Below are positions 1 to 7,905 of a stretch of 64,000 nucleotides of DNA, piece by piece. The DNA comes from Kaistella polysaccharea (GTDB taxonomy: Bacteria; Bacteroidota; Bacteroidia; Flavobacteriales; Weeksellaceae). The position numbers and the translations under genes were made by a program. Position 1 is the stretch's first letter, and each line of letters starts with the position of its first letter. Where the stretch lies: the NCBI RefSeq assembly GCF_020410745.1, contig NZ_CP084528.1, positions 1,736,001-1,800,000 on the forward strand, in the 5' to 3' direction. The notes below the pieces were generated by a model. That model was not told the origin of the DNA. It worked only from the letters and a program-made list of their open reading frames with translations, and ran no database searches.

Positions 1-441
1 GGTTCTTATATCGCCTCTAGTATCGGCACAATGCGTGTTACGGAACAAATTGATGCCTTAGATATTATGGGAGTAAATTCCCCCAACTTTCTTATTTTAC
101 CGAAAATTTTAGCGAGTGTAATTTTCAACCCTCTACTTATTGCAATTAGTATTGTATTTGGGATCTGGGGTGGTTATCTTGCTGGACTTGCTACGGGAAG
201 TTGGAGTAAAGCCGACTATATCACCGGAATACAAATGTATATGCCACAGCATTTTATATGGTATGCCTTTTTCAAGACCGCTGTTTTCGCCTTTTTAATT
301 GCGACAGTACCAGCCTATTTTGGCTATAACGTGAAAGGCGGCTCGCTGGAAGTTGGACGTGCAAGTACCCAAGCCGTAGTTTGGACGATTGTTGCCATCA
401 TTATTATGAATTTAATATTAACACAAATGTTCCTCAGCTAA
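1..441 (+). CDS. MlaE-family ABC transporter permease (5' end outside window)
   Basis: The reading frame is open from base 1, so the gene begins upstream; only about the last 146 residues are here. The visible part holds the MlaE/permease signature GTMRVTEQIDAL near its start, followed by several hydrophobic membrane segments. Family members form the inner-membrane channel of ABC systems that move phospholipids between inner and outer membrane. The stop codon overlaps the start of the ATPase gene by one base (TAATG), so the two are translationally coupled. An MCE-domain (MlaD) gene is not the next gene downstream. The substrate is inferred from family only. Confidence 0.9.
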   Translation, partial: GSYIASSIGTMRVTEQIDALDIMGVNSPNFLILPKILASVIFNPLLIAISIVFGIWGGYLAGLATGSWSKADYITGIQMYMPQHFIWYAFFKTAVFAFLIATVPAYFGYNVKGGSLEVGRASTQAVVWTIVAIIIMNLILTQMFLS

Positions 442-1259
442 TGATAGAAGTAAAAGATTTAAAAAAGAGTTTTGATGAAGTAGAAGTTTTGAAGGGAGTT
501 TCTACAACTTTTGAAACAGGAAAAGTTAACCTTATCATTGGGCAAAGTGGTTCTGGTAAAACGGTATTTCTGAAAAGTTTACTAAATGTATATCAGCCCA
601 CTTCTGGAGAAATTTTATTTGATGGTCGGGATATCAATAAAATGTCGCGCGACGAAAAACAACTACTTCGTGCAGAAATTGGAACCGTTTTCCAGGGAAG
701 TGCACTTTTCGATTCGATGACGGTCGAAGAAAATATTACGTTTCCGTTGGATATGTTTACTAATCTTACTTTTCGGGAGAAAAAAAGACGCGCTTTCGAA
801 GTTATTGGCCGCGTTCATCTGGAAAAAGCCAATCGTAAATACCCGTCGGAGATTTCGGGCGGAATGCAGAAACGGGTAGCGATTGCACGTGCCATCGTAA
901 ACAATCCGAAATATTTGTTTTGTGATGAACCCAATTCTGGTCTTGATCCGTACACATCTAATATTATTGATGATCTTCTGCTGGAAATTACCAAAGAATA
1001 TAAAACGACTACCATCATCAATTCTCATGACATGAATTCGGTAATGACCATTGGTGAAAAAATTGTTTATCTACGTTTAGGTATCAAAGAATGGGAAGGA
1101 GACAAAGAAGTCCTCATCAATGCGGGCAATAAAAATCTCATTGATTTCGTTTACTCCTCAGAGTTGTTCAAAGAATTACGCGAGTACTTCATGAAGACCA
1201 ACAAAACCTCAATTGATAATATTATAACAAAACCTCCATCAAATGAAAAAAGTTCTTAG
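441..1259 (+). CDS. ABC transporter ATP-binding protein (MlaF-like)
   Basis: A 272-residue ATPase that would power the MlaE-type permease just upstream. Visible motifs are Walker A (GQSGSGKT, about residues 34-41), the ABC signature ISGGMQKR, and Walker B with the catalytic Glu (LFCDEPNSGLD). The start at 441 (MIEVKDLKK) is chosen because it matches family N-termini and overlaps the permease stop. An in-frame ATG at 381 lies inside the permease gene and would add an unrelated N-terminus. The 3' end overlaps the next gene by 17 bases. Lipid transport is a family inference. Confidence 0.93.
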   Translation: MIEVKDLKKSFDEVEVLKGVSTTFETGKVNLIIGQSGSGKTVFLKSLLNVYQPTSGEILFDGRDINKMSRDEKQLLRAEIGTVFQGSALFDSMTVEENITFPLDMFTNLTFREKKRRAFEVIGRVHLEKANRKYPSEISGGMQKRVAIARAIVNNPKYLFCDEPNSGLDPYTSNIIDDLLLEITKEYKTTTIINSHDMNSVMTIGEKIVYLRLGIKEWEGDKEVLINAGNKNLIDFVYSSELFKELREYFMKTNKTSIDNIITKPPSNEKSS

Positions 1260-1860
1260 TATCGCTTTAATAGGAGCAAGTCTCCTTAGCTCTGCCCAGG
1301 TGAAATTTGCAGGGAAAGCGAATTTACTTTTTAAAACCGACTCGCCGAGCTGGCAGAATTTAAAAAACAGCGCTGTTTCGGCGTATAATGAATCAGGTAA
1401 AAACAATGTGGGATTTAATGTTGGCTTATCAGCCAAAATCGATTTGCCTGCATCTCTTTTCTTAATGCCTGAAATTTACTACACAACATTTAAAAATGAA
1501 TTTGAGGTACCCAATTCCTCCACAACAATTGCTGCGAAAAGCAATAGAGTTGCTGTTCCTGTATTGTTAGGTTATCGATTATTGGGAGATAATTTAGGTG
1601 TATTTATAGGACCGGTAGCGTCTTATAATCTTTCATCTGATAATCAGTACAATGATTTTAAAGAAAATGCAACAAAGGATTTTACCTTAGGTTATCAGTT
1701 TGGTGCACAGGTTCAAATTCAGAAATTAATTTTGAATGCGAAGTATGAAGGTGCATTTACAGATGATCAAAGAGACTTTATTAATGGAACAAACAATGAA
1801 GTTATTCGATATGACAGCAGACCAAGTTTATTTTTGGTAGGAATTGGCTATCAATTGTAG
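1243..1860 (+). CDS. Outer membrane beta-barrel protein (porin/PorT-like)
   Basis: A 205-residue exported protein with a short signal peptide (MKKVLSIALIGASLLSSAQ, cleavage after about residue 19). It then has alternating beta-strand segments and ends in an aromatic/hydrophobic strand (LVGIGYQL), as expected for an 8-stranded outer membrane barrel. It begins inside the 3' end of the upstream ATPase gene, so it is probably co-transcribed. That is suggestive for an envelope-lipid system, but the linkage could be incidental. No specific function is recognisable; OmpW/PorT-like barrels look similar at this level. Confidence 0.8.
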   Translation: MKKVLSIALIGASLLSSAQVKFAGKANLLFKTDSPSWQNLKNSAVSAYNESGKNNVGFNVGLSAKIDLPASLFLMPEIYYTTFKNEFEVPNSSTTIAAKSNRVAVPVLLGYRLLGDNLGVFIGPVASYNLSSDNQYNDFKENATKDFTLGYQFGAQVQIQKLILNAKYEGAFTDDQRDFINGTNNEVIRYDSRPSLFLVGIGYQL

Positions 1861-1886
1861 ATTTCAAAAACGTTATCAAAAACTAT

Positions 1887-1919
1887 AAAATCCTCTGAAT
1901 TAATAATTCGGAGGATTTT
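1887..1919. terminator. Bidirectional intrinsic terminator
   Basis: The inverted repeat AAAATCCTC.GAATT / AATTC.GAGGATTTT has 14 paired bases with one mismatch and A/T tracts on both sides. It lies between convergent genes and overlaps the last codons of the minus-strand gene that ends at 1900. Confidence 0.8.
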
Positions 1920-2223
1920 GATTTTCATCAGAAACATAAGTCACCGTTTGCTGTTTTGCAAGTTCAGCAGCTTGTTTTTCTAAATCTTCTTTTTCTTTTC
2001 TAAGCTGTCGCAATTCTTTGCGTTTTTCTTCCTGTTTAAGGGCAGTTCCTTTACTTACATAGCCCACAATTCCCCCGATAATTAAACCAATGCCAATACC
2101 CGCGAGAATTCCCATCAAACTCATGGGTTCAAAAAGTTTTACGGCTGAAAATTCCGGCAACATATAATAGAGTAAAAAGGCCAATCCTAAAAGCAGTAAA
2201 CCAATAAAAGATAAATTTTTCAT
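1900..2223 (-). CDS. Small membrane protein with coiled-coil tail
   Basis: A 107-residue protein of unknown function. Two hydrophobic helices occupy about residues 4-24 and 34-57, the second Gly/Ile-rich (GILAGIGIGLIIGG). They are followed by a Lys/Glu-rich coiled coil (about 63-92) and a polar tail. The topology suggests a small inner-membrane protein with a cytoplasmic coil. It is the first gene after the M48 protease terminator on the same strand, so it probably has its own promoter. No family is recognised. Confidence 0.7.
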   Translation of the reverse strand: MKNLSFIGLLLLGLAFLLYYMLPEFSAVKLFEPMSLMGILAGIGIGLIIGGIVGYVSKGTALKQEEKRKELRQLRKEKEDLEKQAAELAKQQTVTYVSDENQNPPNY

Positions 2224-2234
2224 AGTTATAAATT

Positions 2235-2272
2235 AAAAAACCTTCCCAAATTTAAGAAATTTTTGGAAAGGT
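2235..2272 (-). terminator. Intrinsic terminator after M48 protease gene
   Basis: Read on the minus strand, CCTTTCCAAA and TTTGGGAAGG pair with one mismatch around a short loop, followed by a TTTTTT run. It lies directly downstream of the gene ending at 2293. Confidence 0.75.
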
Positions 2273-2292
2273 CTGTTATGATTAATTGTGTT

Positions 2293-3102
2293 TTATAATT
2301 TTCCGCCAGCTGCTTTGTAATATTGCAAAGCTTTCGGCATGTGCTCCTCCAAATCAGCTCGTCTTGTATCTGGATTTGGGTGAGTAGAGAGGAATTCTGG
2401 TGGTCTGTTTCCTGAAGATGCTCCTTCCATTCTTTGCCAGAAAGGTTGTGCTTCTCGTGGGTCATAACCAGCCATCGCCATCAAATACAGTCCCATTTCG
2501 TCAGCTTCCAACTCCTGGCTTCTTCCATATTTTAAAAGTGCAACTTGCGCACCGATAGGGTAAGCTTGTTGGAAGATAGCCGCTAATTGACCATTTGAAA
2601 TTGTACTTCCCAAAATTGCCCCTCCATATTGTGCAACCATCGCTTGAGAAATTCTTTCGTTACCATGACCAGCTAATGCGTGAGAAATCTCGTGACCCAT
2701 CACTACTGCTAATCCAGTATCTGTTTTCGTAACAGGGAAGATTCCTGTATAAACTGCTACTTTTCCACCTGGCATTGCCCACGCGTTAATTTGCTTATCG
2801 TCTATAACATTAAACTCCCATTTATATCCTGCAATATCCGCTTCACGACCAATTCCTCGATAGTAATTATTAGCAGCGTTTTTTATTCTTAATCCAACAT
2901 TAGTAACACTTTTAGCCTGACTCGTTCCGGTAACAACCTTTGCCTTAGAAAGTGTTTCCCGATATTGTTGTAAAGCCATAGCTTGAATTTCTTGATTATT
3001 GGCCAACTGAAGTGTTTTTCGACCGGTTATCGGATTTGTGCTACACGCCAACATCATCACTGATATTACGCTGAGGCCTACTAATTTATTTAATTTTTTC
3101 AT
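2293..3102 (-). CDS. M48-family zinc metalloprotease, lipoprotein
   Basis: A 269-residue periplasmic or outer-membrane-anchored Zn peptidase. The chosen start gives a clean lipoprotein signal (MKKLNKL...MMLAC, Cys20); an upstream in-frame ATG at 3135 would spoil it. The zinc site is HEISH at 137-141 with the third ligand in QELEAD (about 196-201), and WAMPGGKVAVYTG is typical of the BepA/LoiP-like M48C group. Such enzymes act in envelope protein quality control. Bases 3103-3264 up to the divergent lipoprotein gene hold an AT-rich double promoter region with a TATTTTTG box on the minus strand at 3190-3197. Confidence 0.93.
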   Translation of the reverse strand: MKKLNKLVGLSVISVMMLACSTNPITGRKTLQLANNQEIQAMALQQYRETLSKAKVVTGTSQAKSVTNVGLRIKNAANNYYRGIGREADIAGYKWEFNVIDDKQINAWAMPGGKVAVYTGIFPVTKTDTGLAVVMGHEISHALAGHGNERISQAMVAQYGGAILGSTISNGQLAAIFQQAYPIGAQVALLKYGRSQELEADEMGLYLMAMAGYDPREAQPFWQRMEGASSGNRPPEFLSTHPNPDTRRADLEEHMPKALQYYKAAGGKL

Positions 3103-3264
3103 AGTGATAAATGTTAATTTCCTTTCACTAAACAATTTTTATTCCAAATGGTGATTACGGAGAAGTATTGCATAATTTTTGATACAATTCAAAAATAAAT
3201 AAGAAATTATTATAAAAGTATATGTTGGAAAAACCAATAATTACTTAACTCATAAATCTTTACA

Positions 3265-3795
3265 ATGAAAAATTTTATTACAATAATCAGCTCATTTCTC
3301 TTACTCATTTTTATGAATTCATGTGGCTCTCAAAGTAATATTTCTCCAGCAAACGTTCAGAACCTTTTAGATAAAGGCGAATTTACTTTTATGGCGGAAC
3401 ATGCCAATCCTACCAACTATGATGTTATAAATGTGATGAACTCATTACCAAATGGAAGTGCGTCGCGTATGCTGACTTTAGATTCGGGATATACTATTCA
3501 ATTAAAGAAAGACGAAGTTGAAGTTACGCTGCCTTATTTCGGTAGAATGTACACGTCTTCAATGAAAGGTGATAATTCATTCAGATTTACATCAAAGGAA
3601 TTTACAGTTAACCGATCTGTTGGATCAAAAGGAAGTTCAGTCTTTACGGTCTTACCAACTGATCAGAAAGAGGTTTCCAGAATTGTTATTGAAGTTTTTA
3701 AGAATGGGAAAACATATGTAGCAGTACAATCAAATGATCGTCAACCTATTTCTTATGACGGTTATATTAGTGCGAATTCAACAAGAGAAAAGTAA
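3265..3795 (+). CDS. DUF4251-family lipoprotein, copy 1
   Basis: A 176-residue lipoprotein (lipobox MNSC, Cys20) of the Bacteroidota DUF4251 family. Family signs are the GEFTFMAEHANP start of the domain, LDSGYTIQLKKDEVEVTLPYFGR, the FTSKEF strand, and the RQPISYDGYI end. The function of DUF4251 proteins is unknown; a periplasmic beta-rich fold is expected. The next gene, 62 bases on, is a paralogue with the same order of motifs, so the pair arose by tandem duplication. Confidence 0.85.
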   Translation: MKNFITIISSFLLLIFMNSCGSQSNISPANVQNLLDKGEFTFMAEHANPTNYDVINVMNSLPNGSASRMLTLDSGYTIQLKKDEVEVTLPYFGRMYTSSMKGDNSFRFTSKEFTVNRSVGSKGSSVFTVLPTDQKEVSRIVIEVFKNGKTYVAVQSNDRQPISYDGYISANSTREK

Positions 3796-3857
3796 TTTTT
3801 TTATATGTAATAATGTTTGTAGATTAGTCTTGTTATAATCAATTCAAAATTACATAT

Positions 3858-4463
3858 ATGAAATATCTATATCAACCATTATTTTTAATTTCTTTTATGG
3901 CAATGTTATTATCCTGTAGTTCTCAAACTAAGGTTGTTAATAATAACGCAAGAACATTAATAACAAAGGGAGAATTCACTTTTATTGCCGAAAAGGTTAA
4001 TAAAGACGGCTCTTCTTATACACCTTATACTACATCGCAAATGAAAGGAAAGAGTTGGGACAATGTACCGGAATTACGCGATAAGCAGATTTTTACCAAC
4101 CCAAAATCAATAGACCTAGAATCGGGATACGGAATGACCGTAACAAAAAATGAATTACTGGTCAATTTACCATCTTTTGATGGAAAAGTTACCACAACGG
4201 TTAATTTACCTCAAACGATTACCGTAACGACTAGGGAAGCTGACGTAATTCAATTTACTGCAACTGATTTCACCGTTAATGAAAAAACAAATAAAAAAGG
4301 AAAAACCTCTTTGACAATAATTGCTAACGTTATCAACAATCCTATTACAATTAAGATGGATATTTACAAAAATGGAATGACGTATGTTAATGTTGGACGT
4401 GGTTCCAAAAAATCAGTTTCTTATGAAGGATATGTAACTAATAATGCAATTGCAAAAAATTAG
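3858..4463 (+). CDS. DUF4251-family lipoprotein, copy 2
   Basis: A 201-residue paralogue of the preceding gene, with its lipobox Cys also at residue 20 (MLLSC). It shares GEFTFIAEKVN, LESGYGMTVTKNELLVNLP, a TATDFTVNEK strand and the KSVSYEGYV end. It carries an extra segment of about 25 residues after the first strand (SSYTPYTTSQMKGKSWDN). It ends one base before the convergent meaB gene, with no room for a separate terminator. Function unknown. Confidence 0.83.
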   Translation: MKYLYQPLFLISFMAMLLSCSSQTKVVNNNARTLITKGEFTFIAEKVNKDGSSYTPYTTSQMKGKSWDNVPELRDKQIFTNPKSIDLESGYGMTVTKNELLVNLPSFDGKVTTTVNLPQTITVTTREADVIQFTATDFTVNEKTNKKGKTSLTIIANVINNPITIKMDIYKNGMTYVNVGRGSKKSVSYEGYVTNNAIAKN

Positions 4464-4464
4464 G

Positions 4465-5448
4465 TTATTTCTTCAATAATTTTTCTACAAATACTTTTGC
4501 TTCTGAACTTGGATTAACCTTCAGGTCGGAAGCATTTTTTTTATGTAAATCATACTGTGTTTCTCCTTCTTTTCCCGATTTTGTATGTTGTAAAATGTAT
4601 TCCTTAACCCAGTAATCAAAGCGTTTTTCAGCCTGTCTTTTTCTGGTTTCCTCAAAAGAAGAAGTAGCAACTTTTAAATCGATGAATTCCTGAACCTTTT
4701 CATACACTGCATCTAATCCCTCGTTATTCAAAGCAGACCCAAGGAAAACCGGAACTTTCCAATCTTTTTCCTTTGATGGCATAAAGTGTAAGGCTCGAAG
4801 TAATTCGATTTTCGTGTTTTTTGCTTTCAGACGATTTTCTTCTTCCACTTTATTTATGAAAATAAGATCTACCATTTCCATAACGCCGCGTTTAATTCCC
4901 TGCAACTCATCGCCTCCGCCAATAATTTTTAAAAATAGAAAAACATCGGTAATATCAGAAACCAAAACTTCGCTTTGTCCTACTCCAACTGTTTCAATTA
5001 AAATATAATCATAACCTGCAGCTTCGCACAGAAGCAGTGATTCAAAGGTTGCATTTGCAATTCCTCCCAAAAAACCAGAGGTCGGACTTGGCCGAATAAA
5101 AGCATTTTTTTCGCGTGCTAATTCTTCCATTCTGGTTTTATCGCCCAGAATTGATCCCTTGTTTAAGGAAGAACTCGGATCGACCGCTAATACCGCGACT
5201 TTCTTGCCGTTCGCTATGGCAAACTTTCCGAAATTTTCGATAAAGGTAGATTTGCCAGCCCCAGGCACGCCTGTAATTCCTATTCTAATTGAATTTCCGG
5301 TAAAAGGCATAATCGCTTTTAATAAATCTTCAGCTTGATCGCGATGTTCTGCCTTTTTACTTTCCACCAAAGTAATGGCTTTTGCAAGCAATCTTTTATC
5401 ACCCGATCGTAAACCGTCGATTAATTGGGAAGTAGCGTAGGTTTTCAT
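4465..5448 (-). CDS. meaB: Methylmalonyl-CoA mutase-associated GTPase MeaB
   Basis: A 327-residue G3E-type GTPase that loads and protects the adenosylcobalamin cofactor of methylmalonyl-CoA mutase. Visible are Walker A (GVPGAGKST, residues 60-68), the VDPSSSLNKGSILGDKTRM switch region, and IETVGVGQSE. The guanine-specificity motif reads NKVE rather than NKxD. The C-terminal region WVKEYILQH is the usual dimerisation end. The mutase large subunit is in this window at 50409-52526, so the partners are unlinked here. The length is normal for the family. Confidence 0.95.
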   Translation of the reverse strand: MKTYATSQLIDGLRSGDKRLLAKAITLVESKKAEHRDQAEDLLKAIMPFTGNSIRIGITGVPGAGKSTFIENFGKFAIANGKKVAVLAVDPSSSLNKGSILGDKTRMEELAREKNAFIRPSPTSGFLGGIANATFESLLLCEAAGYDYILIETVGVGQSEVLVSDITDVFLFLKIIGGGDELQGIKRGVMEMVDLIFINKVEEENRLKAKNTKIELLRALHFMPSKEKDWKVPVFLGSALNNEGLDAVYEKVQEFIDLKVATSSFEETRKRQAEKRFDYWVKEYILQHTKSGKEGETQYDLHKKNASDLKVNPSSEAKVFVEKLLKK

Positions 5449-5572
5449 GTACTCAAAAATACAAATTCTTTTAATAACTACAGAAGATTTAAGTTTTACA
5501 ATCTACAGATAAGAACTCCACCGATAAAAATTATCATTAAAGGTTGACTCATTTTCTTAAATAGAAATTTCT

Positions 5573-5580
5573 TATTTTTG
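5573..5580 (+). promoter_or_regulatory. Predicted -7 box of the cytochrome c operon
   Basis: TATTTTTG fits the Bacteroidota -7 consensus TAnnTTTG. It lies 27 bases before the start at 5608, with a TTTT element 17 bases further upstream standing in for the -33 box. Confidence 0.5.
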
Positions 5581-5607
5581 AAGTATTAGTCCCTCTAAAT
5601 CTTAAAA

Positions 5608-5919
5608 ATGAACAATAGAAAGCTGAAAAACACCTCCAATCCAACAACTTTTTTACTATTTGCCTTTGTCGTGATAGGAACTGCATTTTCATGTACGCCC
5701 AAATTACAGACGGCGTCGAATACCGTATCCGCTGAATATTTAGCAAAGGGGAAAATTATATTCGAAAATTCATGTGCAAAGTGCCACGATTTGCCAAATG
5801 CTTCCGATCATTCTGCCGAAGCTTGGACTGGGATAATGAATGAGATGGCACCTAAAGCAAAACTTACCGCACCGCAACATCAAATGGTGTATAACTACAT
5901 TGTGTCTGTTAAAAAATAA
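5608..5919 (+). CDS. Small c-type cytochrome, probable lipoprotein
   Basis: A 103-residue exported electron carrier. It has an N-terminal hydrophobic segment ending at a Cys (AFSC, Cys29; a loose lipobox) and one haem-c attachment site CAKCH (Cys56, Cys59, His60). A Met in GIMNEMAPKA could be the distal ligand. The arrangement resembles short class I cytochromes in which a single domain follows a lipid anchor. It is the first of four closely spaced genes (gaps 10, 26 and 17 bases) that end in the terminator at 7346. The redox partner is not evident from the neighbours. Confidence 0.85.
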   Translation: MNNRKLKNTSNPTTFLLFAFVVIGTAFSCTPKLQTASNTVSAEYLAKGKIIFENSCAKCHDLPNASDHSAEAWTGIMNEMAPKAKLTAPQHQMVYNYIVSVKK

Positions 5920-5929
5920 AAACTTTAAG

Positions 5930-6271
5930 ATGCTTAAGCCTGAAATCAGTTGGACTGACTTTGAAAAAGTAGATATAAGAACTGGAACAATTGTCGCAGT
6001 TTCTGATTTTCCTGCCGCTAAAAATCCATCTTATCAGCTGGAAATAGATTTCGGAACATTAGGAAAAAGAAAATCGTCTGCACAAATTACCGATTTGTAT
6101 ACCAAAGAAAATTTAGTTGGGATCCAAATTTTAGCCGTGGTAAACTTCCCAAAAAAGCAGATCGCTAATTTTATGAGCGAATGTTTGGTATTGGGAATTT
6201 ACGGAAATAACAATGAAGTCGTCTTAATTTCACCGATTCAGAAAGTTGAAAATGGATCGTATTTAGGATAA
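5930..6271 (+). CDS. tRNA-binding OB-fold protein (CsaA-like)
   Basis: A 113-residue stand-alone tRNA-binding domain of the EMAP-II/Trbp111/CsaA type. Signs are FEKVDIRTGTIVAV, the AKNPSYQLEIDFG strand, SSAQIT, and NFPKKQIANFMSECLVLG. The ATG at 5930 is preferred because the product then matches CsaA length (about 110 residues); longer frames run back into the cytochrome gene. CsaA has been described as a secretion-related chaperone, and homologues bind tRNA. The role here is a family inference. Confidence 0.9.
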   Translation: MLKPEISWTDFEKVDIRTGTIVAVSDFPAAKNPSYQLEIDFGTLGKRKSSAQITDLYTKENLVGIQILAVVNFPKKQIANFMSECLVLGIYGNNNEVVLISPIQKVENGSYLG

Positions 6272-6297
6272 TTTCTTCAACTCAAAACACATTAATT

Positions 6298-6996
6298 ATG
6301 ATTCAAAATATTCCCTTAGAAAAAATTTTATTTTTAGATATTGAAACAGTACCGCAGTTTGGTCATTGGGATGAATTAGCAGAAACTGACCAGTATCTTT
6401 GGGATAAAAAGACAAAATTTCAACGGAAAGATGAATTTACCGCAGAAGAATTCTATCAGGAAAGAGGTGGAATTATGGCGGAATTTGGGAAAATAATTTG
6501 TATTTCGGTAGGGATTTTAGAAAAAAGTGAGCGATTGCTCATCAAAAGTTTTTACGGCGATGATGAGAAAAAGCTATTGGAGGAATTCGGGGAGATTTTT
6601 AACCGGCCAAAACTACGCGAAGTCGTTCTCTGCGCACACAATGGAAAGGAATTTGACTTTCCCTGGATTGCACGGCGATTTTTAATTAATGGAATGCGAC
6701 CGCCAGCGCCGTTCCAGATGTTTGGGAAAAAACCCTGGGAAATCCCGCATCTTGACACTTTAGAACTCTGGAAATTCGGCGATTATAAATCTTTTATTTC
6801 TCTGGAACTCCTCGCACATGTCTTCGGAATTCCCACGCCGAAAGATGATATCGACGGCTCAATGGTTTCTTCAATTTATCATATAGAAAAAGACTTATTT
6901 AGAATCGTTCAATATTGTGAAAAAGATGTCTTAACTTTGGCAAATGTTTTTCGGCGCATGCGTCAGGAAAATTTATTAGACAAAATCGAAAGTTAA
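6298..6996 (+). CDS. Predicted 3'-5' exonuclease of the PolB-exo (DEDDy) family
   Basis: A 232-residue protein resembling the proofreading domain of family B polymerases without a polymerase. The acidic motifs are Exo I (FLDIET, about residues 12-17), Exo II (AHNGKEFDFPW) and Exo III (YCEKDVLTL), which together supply the metal-binding DEDD set with the Tyr of the DEDDy type. Single-strand DNA or RNA trimming is expected. It lies in an operon with a tRNA-binding protein upstream and a DUF59 protein downstream. The nucleic-acid substrate is unknown. Confidence 0.88.
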   Translation: MIQNIPLEKILFLDIETVPQFGHWDELAETDQYLWDKKTKFQRKDEFTAEEFYQERGGIMAEFGKIICISVGILEKSERLLIKSFYGDDEKKLLEEFGEIFNRPKLREVVLCAHNGKEFDFPWIARRFLINGMRPPAPFQMFGKKPWEIPHLDTLELWKFGDYKSFISLELLAHVFGIPTPKDDIDGSMVSSIYHIEKDLFRIVQYCEKDVLTLANVFRRMRQENLLDKIES

Positions 6997-7013
6997 ACCC
7001 TGCCAATTATAGA

Positions 7014-7340
7014 ATGAAATATACAGAAGAACAAATTGCTGAGCTCGGAGAAAATATTATAGTCGCCTTAAAGACCGTTTATGACCCAGAAATTCCGGTG
7101 GACATTTATGAACTAGGTCTTATCTACGACGTTCAGATTTCTGAAGAAGGAGCGGTGAAAGTTATTATGACTTTAACAACGCCGAACTGCCCCGTTGCAG
7201 AAAGTTTACCTGCTGAAGTCCGTCAAAAGGTGACTGAAGTTGAAGGTATTAATGAAGTAGACTTGGAATTAACCTTTGAACCAGCCTGGAACAAAGATAT
7301 GATGAGCGAAGAAGCCCGGTTCGAATTGGGTATGTTTTAA
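7014..7340 (+). CDS. DUF59/MIP18-family Fe-S assembly protein (SufT-like)
   Basis: A 108-residue protein of the DUF59 family (SufT, PaaD, MIP18), which helps Fe-S cluster maturation. Signature segments are VYDPEIPVDIYELGLIYDV and LTTPNCPVAESLP, the latter with the conserved reactive Cys. Flavobacterial homologues are often annotated as SUF-system assembly proteins; the main suf operon in this window is 47 kb away (54104-58577). It is the last gene of its operon and is followed within 6 bases by a strong terminator. Confidence 0.92.
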   Translation: MKYTEEQIAELGENIIVALKTVYDPEIPVDIYELGLIYDVQISEEGAVKVIMTLTTPNCPVAESLPAEVRQKVTEVEGINEVDLELTFEPAWNKDMMSEEARFELGMF

Positions 7341-7345
7341 ATAAT

Positions 7346-7372
7346 AAGCCGGATTTCTCCGGCTTTTATTTT
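7346..7372. terminator. Bidirectional intrinsic terminator
   Basis: AAGCCGGA / TCCGGCTT, a perfect 8-bp stem with a TTTC loop, is followed by a T-rich tract on the plus strand. It sits between the DUF59 gene and the convergent OsmC gene. Confidence 0.9.
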
Positions 7373-7379
7373 ATTATTT

Positions 7380-7784
7380 TTATTTACCAAACTCAAACAG
7401 TACAGTGCGCTGCACATTCGGGTGAATAGAAAGAGCAACAGGACAATTAAGCGCTGTTTCTTCTATAAATTTCTTTTGATTGTCTGTATAAGTTCCAGGA
7501 AAACGAACAATACAGAAAATGGTTCCAATTCTTTTCGGTTGTGGATGGGTAGATTTCTTAAGATCGCAAGTCGCTCCCGTAATATCAATTCCCTTATCCT
7601 TCCCTAAAACAGCTACCGCCATCAGCATTGACTGTCCCAGAGAAATCCCAAAAAGATCTGAAGGCGAAAACATTTCAGAAGTTCCTCCTTCTCTTAATGG
7701 TGCACATGTTATAATTTCAGCACCAGATTTTTCGTGTTTAGAGGAGATTTTAAAATCTCCTAAATAAGTAATTGTTGAAGTCAT
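7380..7784 (-). CDS. OsmC-family protein lacking the first catalytic Cys
   Basis: A 134-residue OsmC/Ohr-superfamily protein. OsmC and Ohr enzymes reduce organic hydroperoxides with two Cys residues: the peroxidatic one in a SPxDL...C helix and the resolving one in an NCPVA motif. Here the first position is Ser52 (SLGQSMLM) while the second, Cys114 (LNCPVALSI), is kept. The substitution is clear in the DNA (codon TCA). The paralogue immediately upstream on the same strand keeps both Cys. It may be inactive as a peroxidase or have another role. A short palindrome AACTAT.AAAG.ATAGTT (7801-7816) lies just before the start. Confidence 0.9.
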   Translation of the reverse strand: MTSTITYLGDFKISSKHEKSGAEIITCAPLREGGTSEMFSPSDLFGISLGQSMLMAVAVLGKDKGIDITGATCDLKKSTHPQPKRIGTIFCIVRFPGTYTDNQKKFIEETALNCPVALSIHPNVQRTVLFEFGK

Positions 7785-7858
7785 AGTATGGTATTTTTCT
7801 AACTATAAAGATAGTTAAAAACAGCCTACATCCTTTGCGAAAAAATATAATTTAAATC

Positions 7859-7884
7859 ATAAAAACTGCAAATTATTGCAGTTT
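7859..7884 (-). terminator. Intrinsic terminator between the two OsmC genes
   Basis: Read on the minus strand, AAACTGCA and TGCAGTTT form a perfect 8-bp stem with a 6-nt AT loop, followed by a short T tract. It separates the two OsmC paralogues into two transcripts. Confidence 0.6.
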
Positions 7885-7905
7885 ATCGTTTAAAAATTTA
7901 CGAAA

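Noticed and set aside
663-1028. 121-codon minus-strand ORF inside the MlaF-like gene
   Set aside because: Shadow of the ATPase reading frame with basic, low-complexity translation.
381-1259. Earlier start of the MlaF-like gene at 381
   Set aside because: It lies inside the permease gene and yields an N-terminus unlike the family; the TAATG overlap at 441 is the better start.
2226-2465. 79-codon minus-strand ORF at the end of the M48 gene
   Set aside because: It overlaps the protease gene in another frame and the terminator; no independent support.
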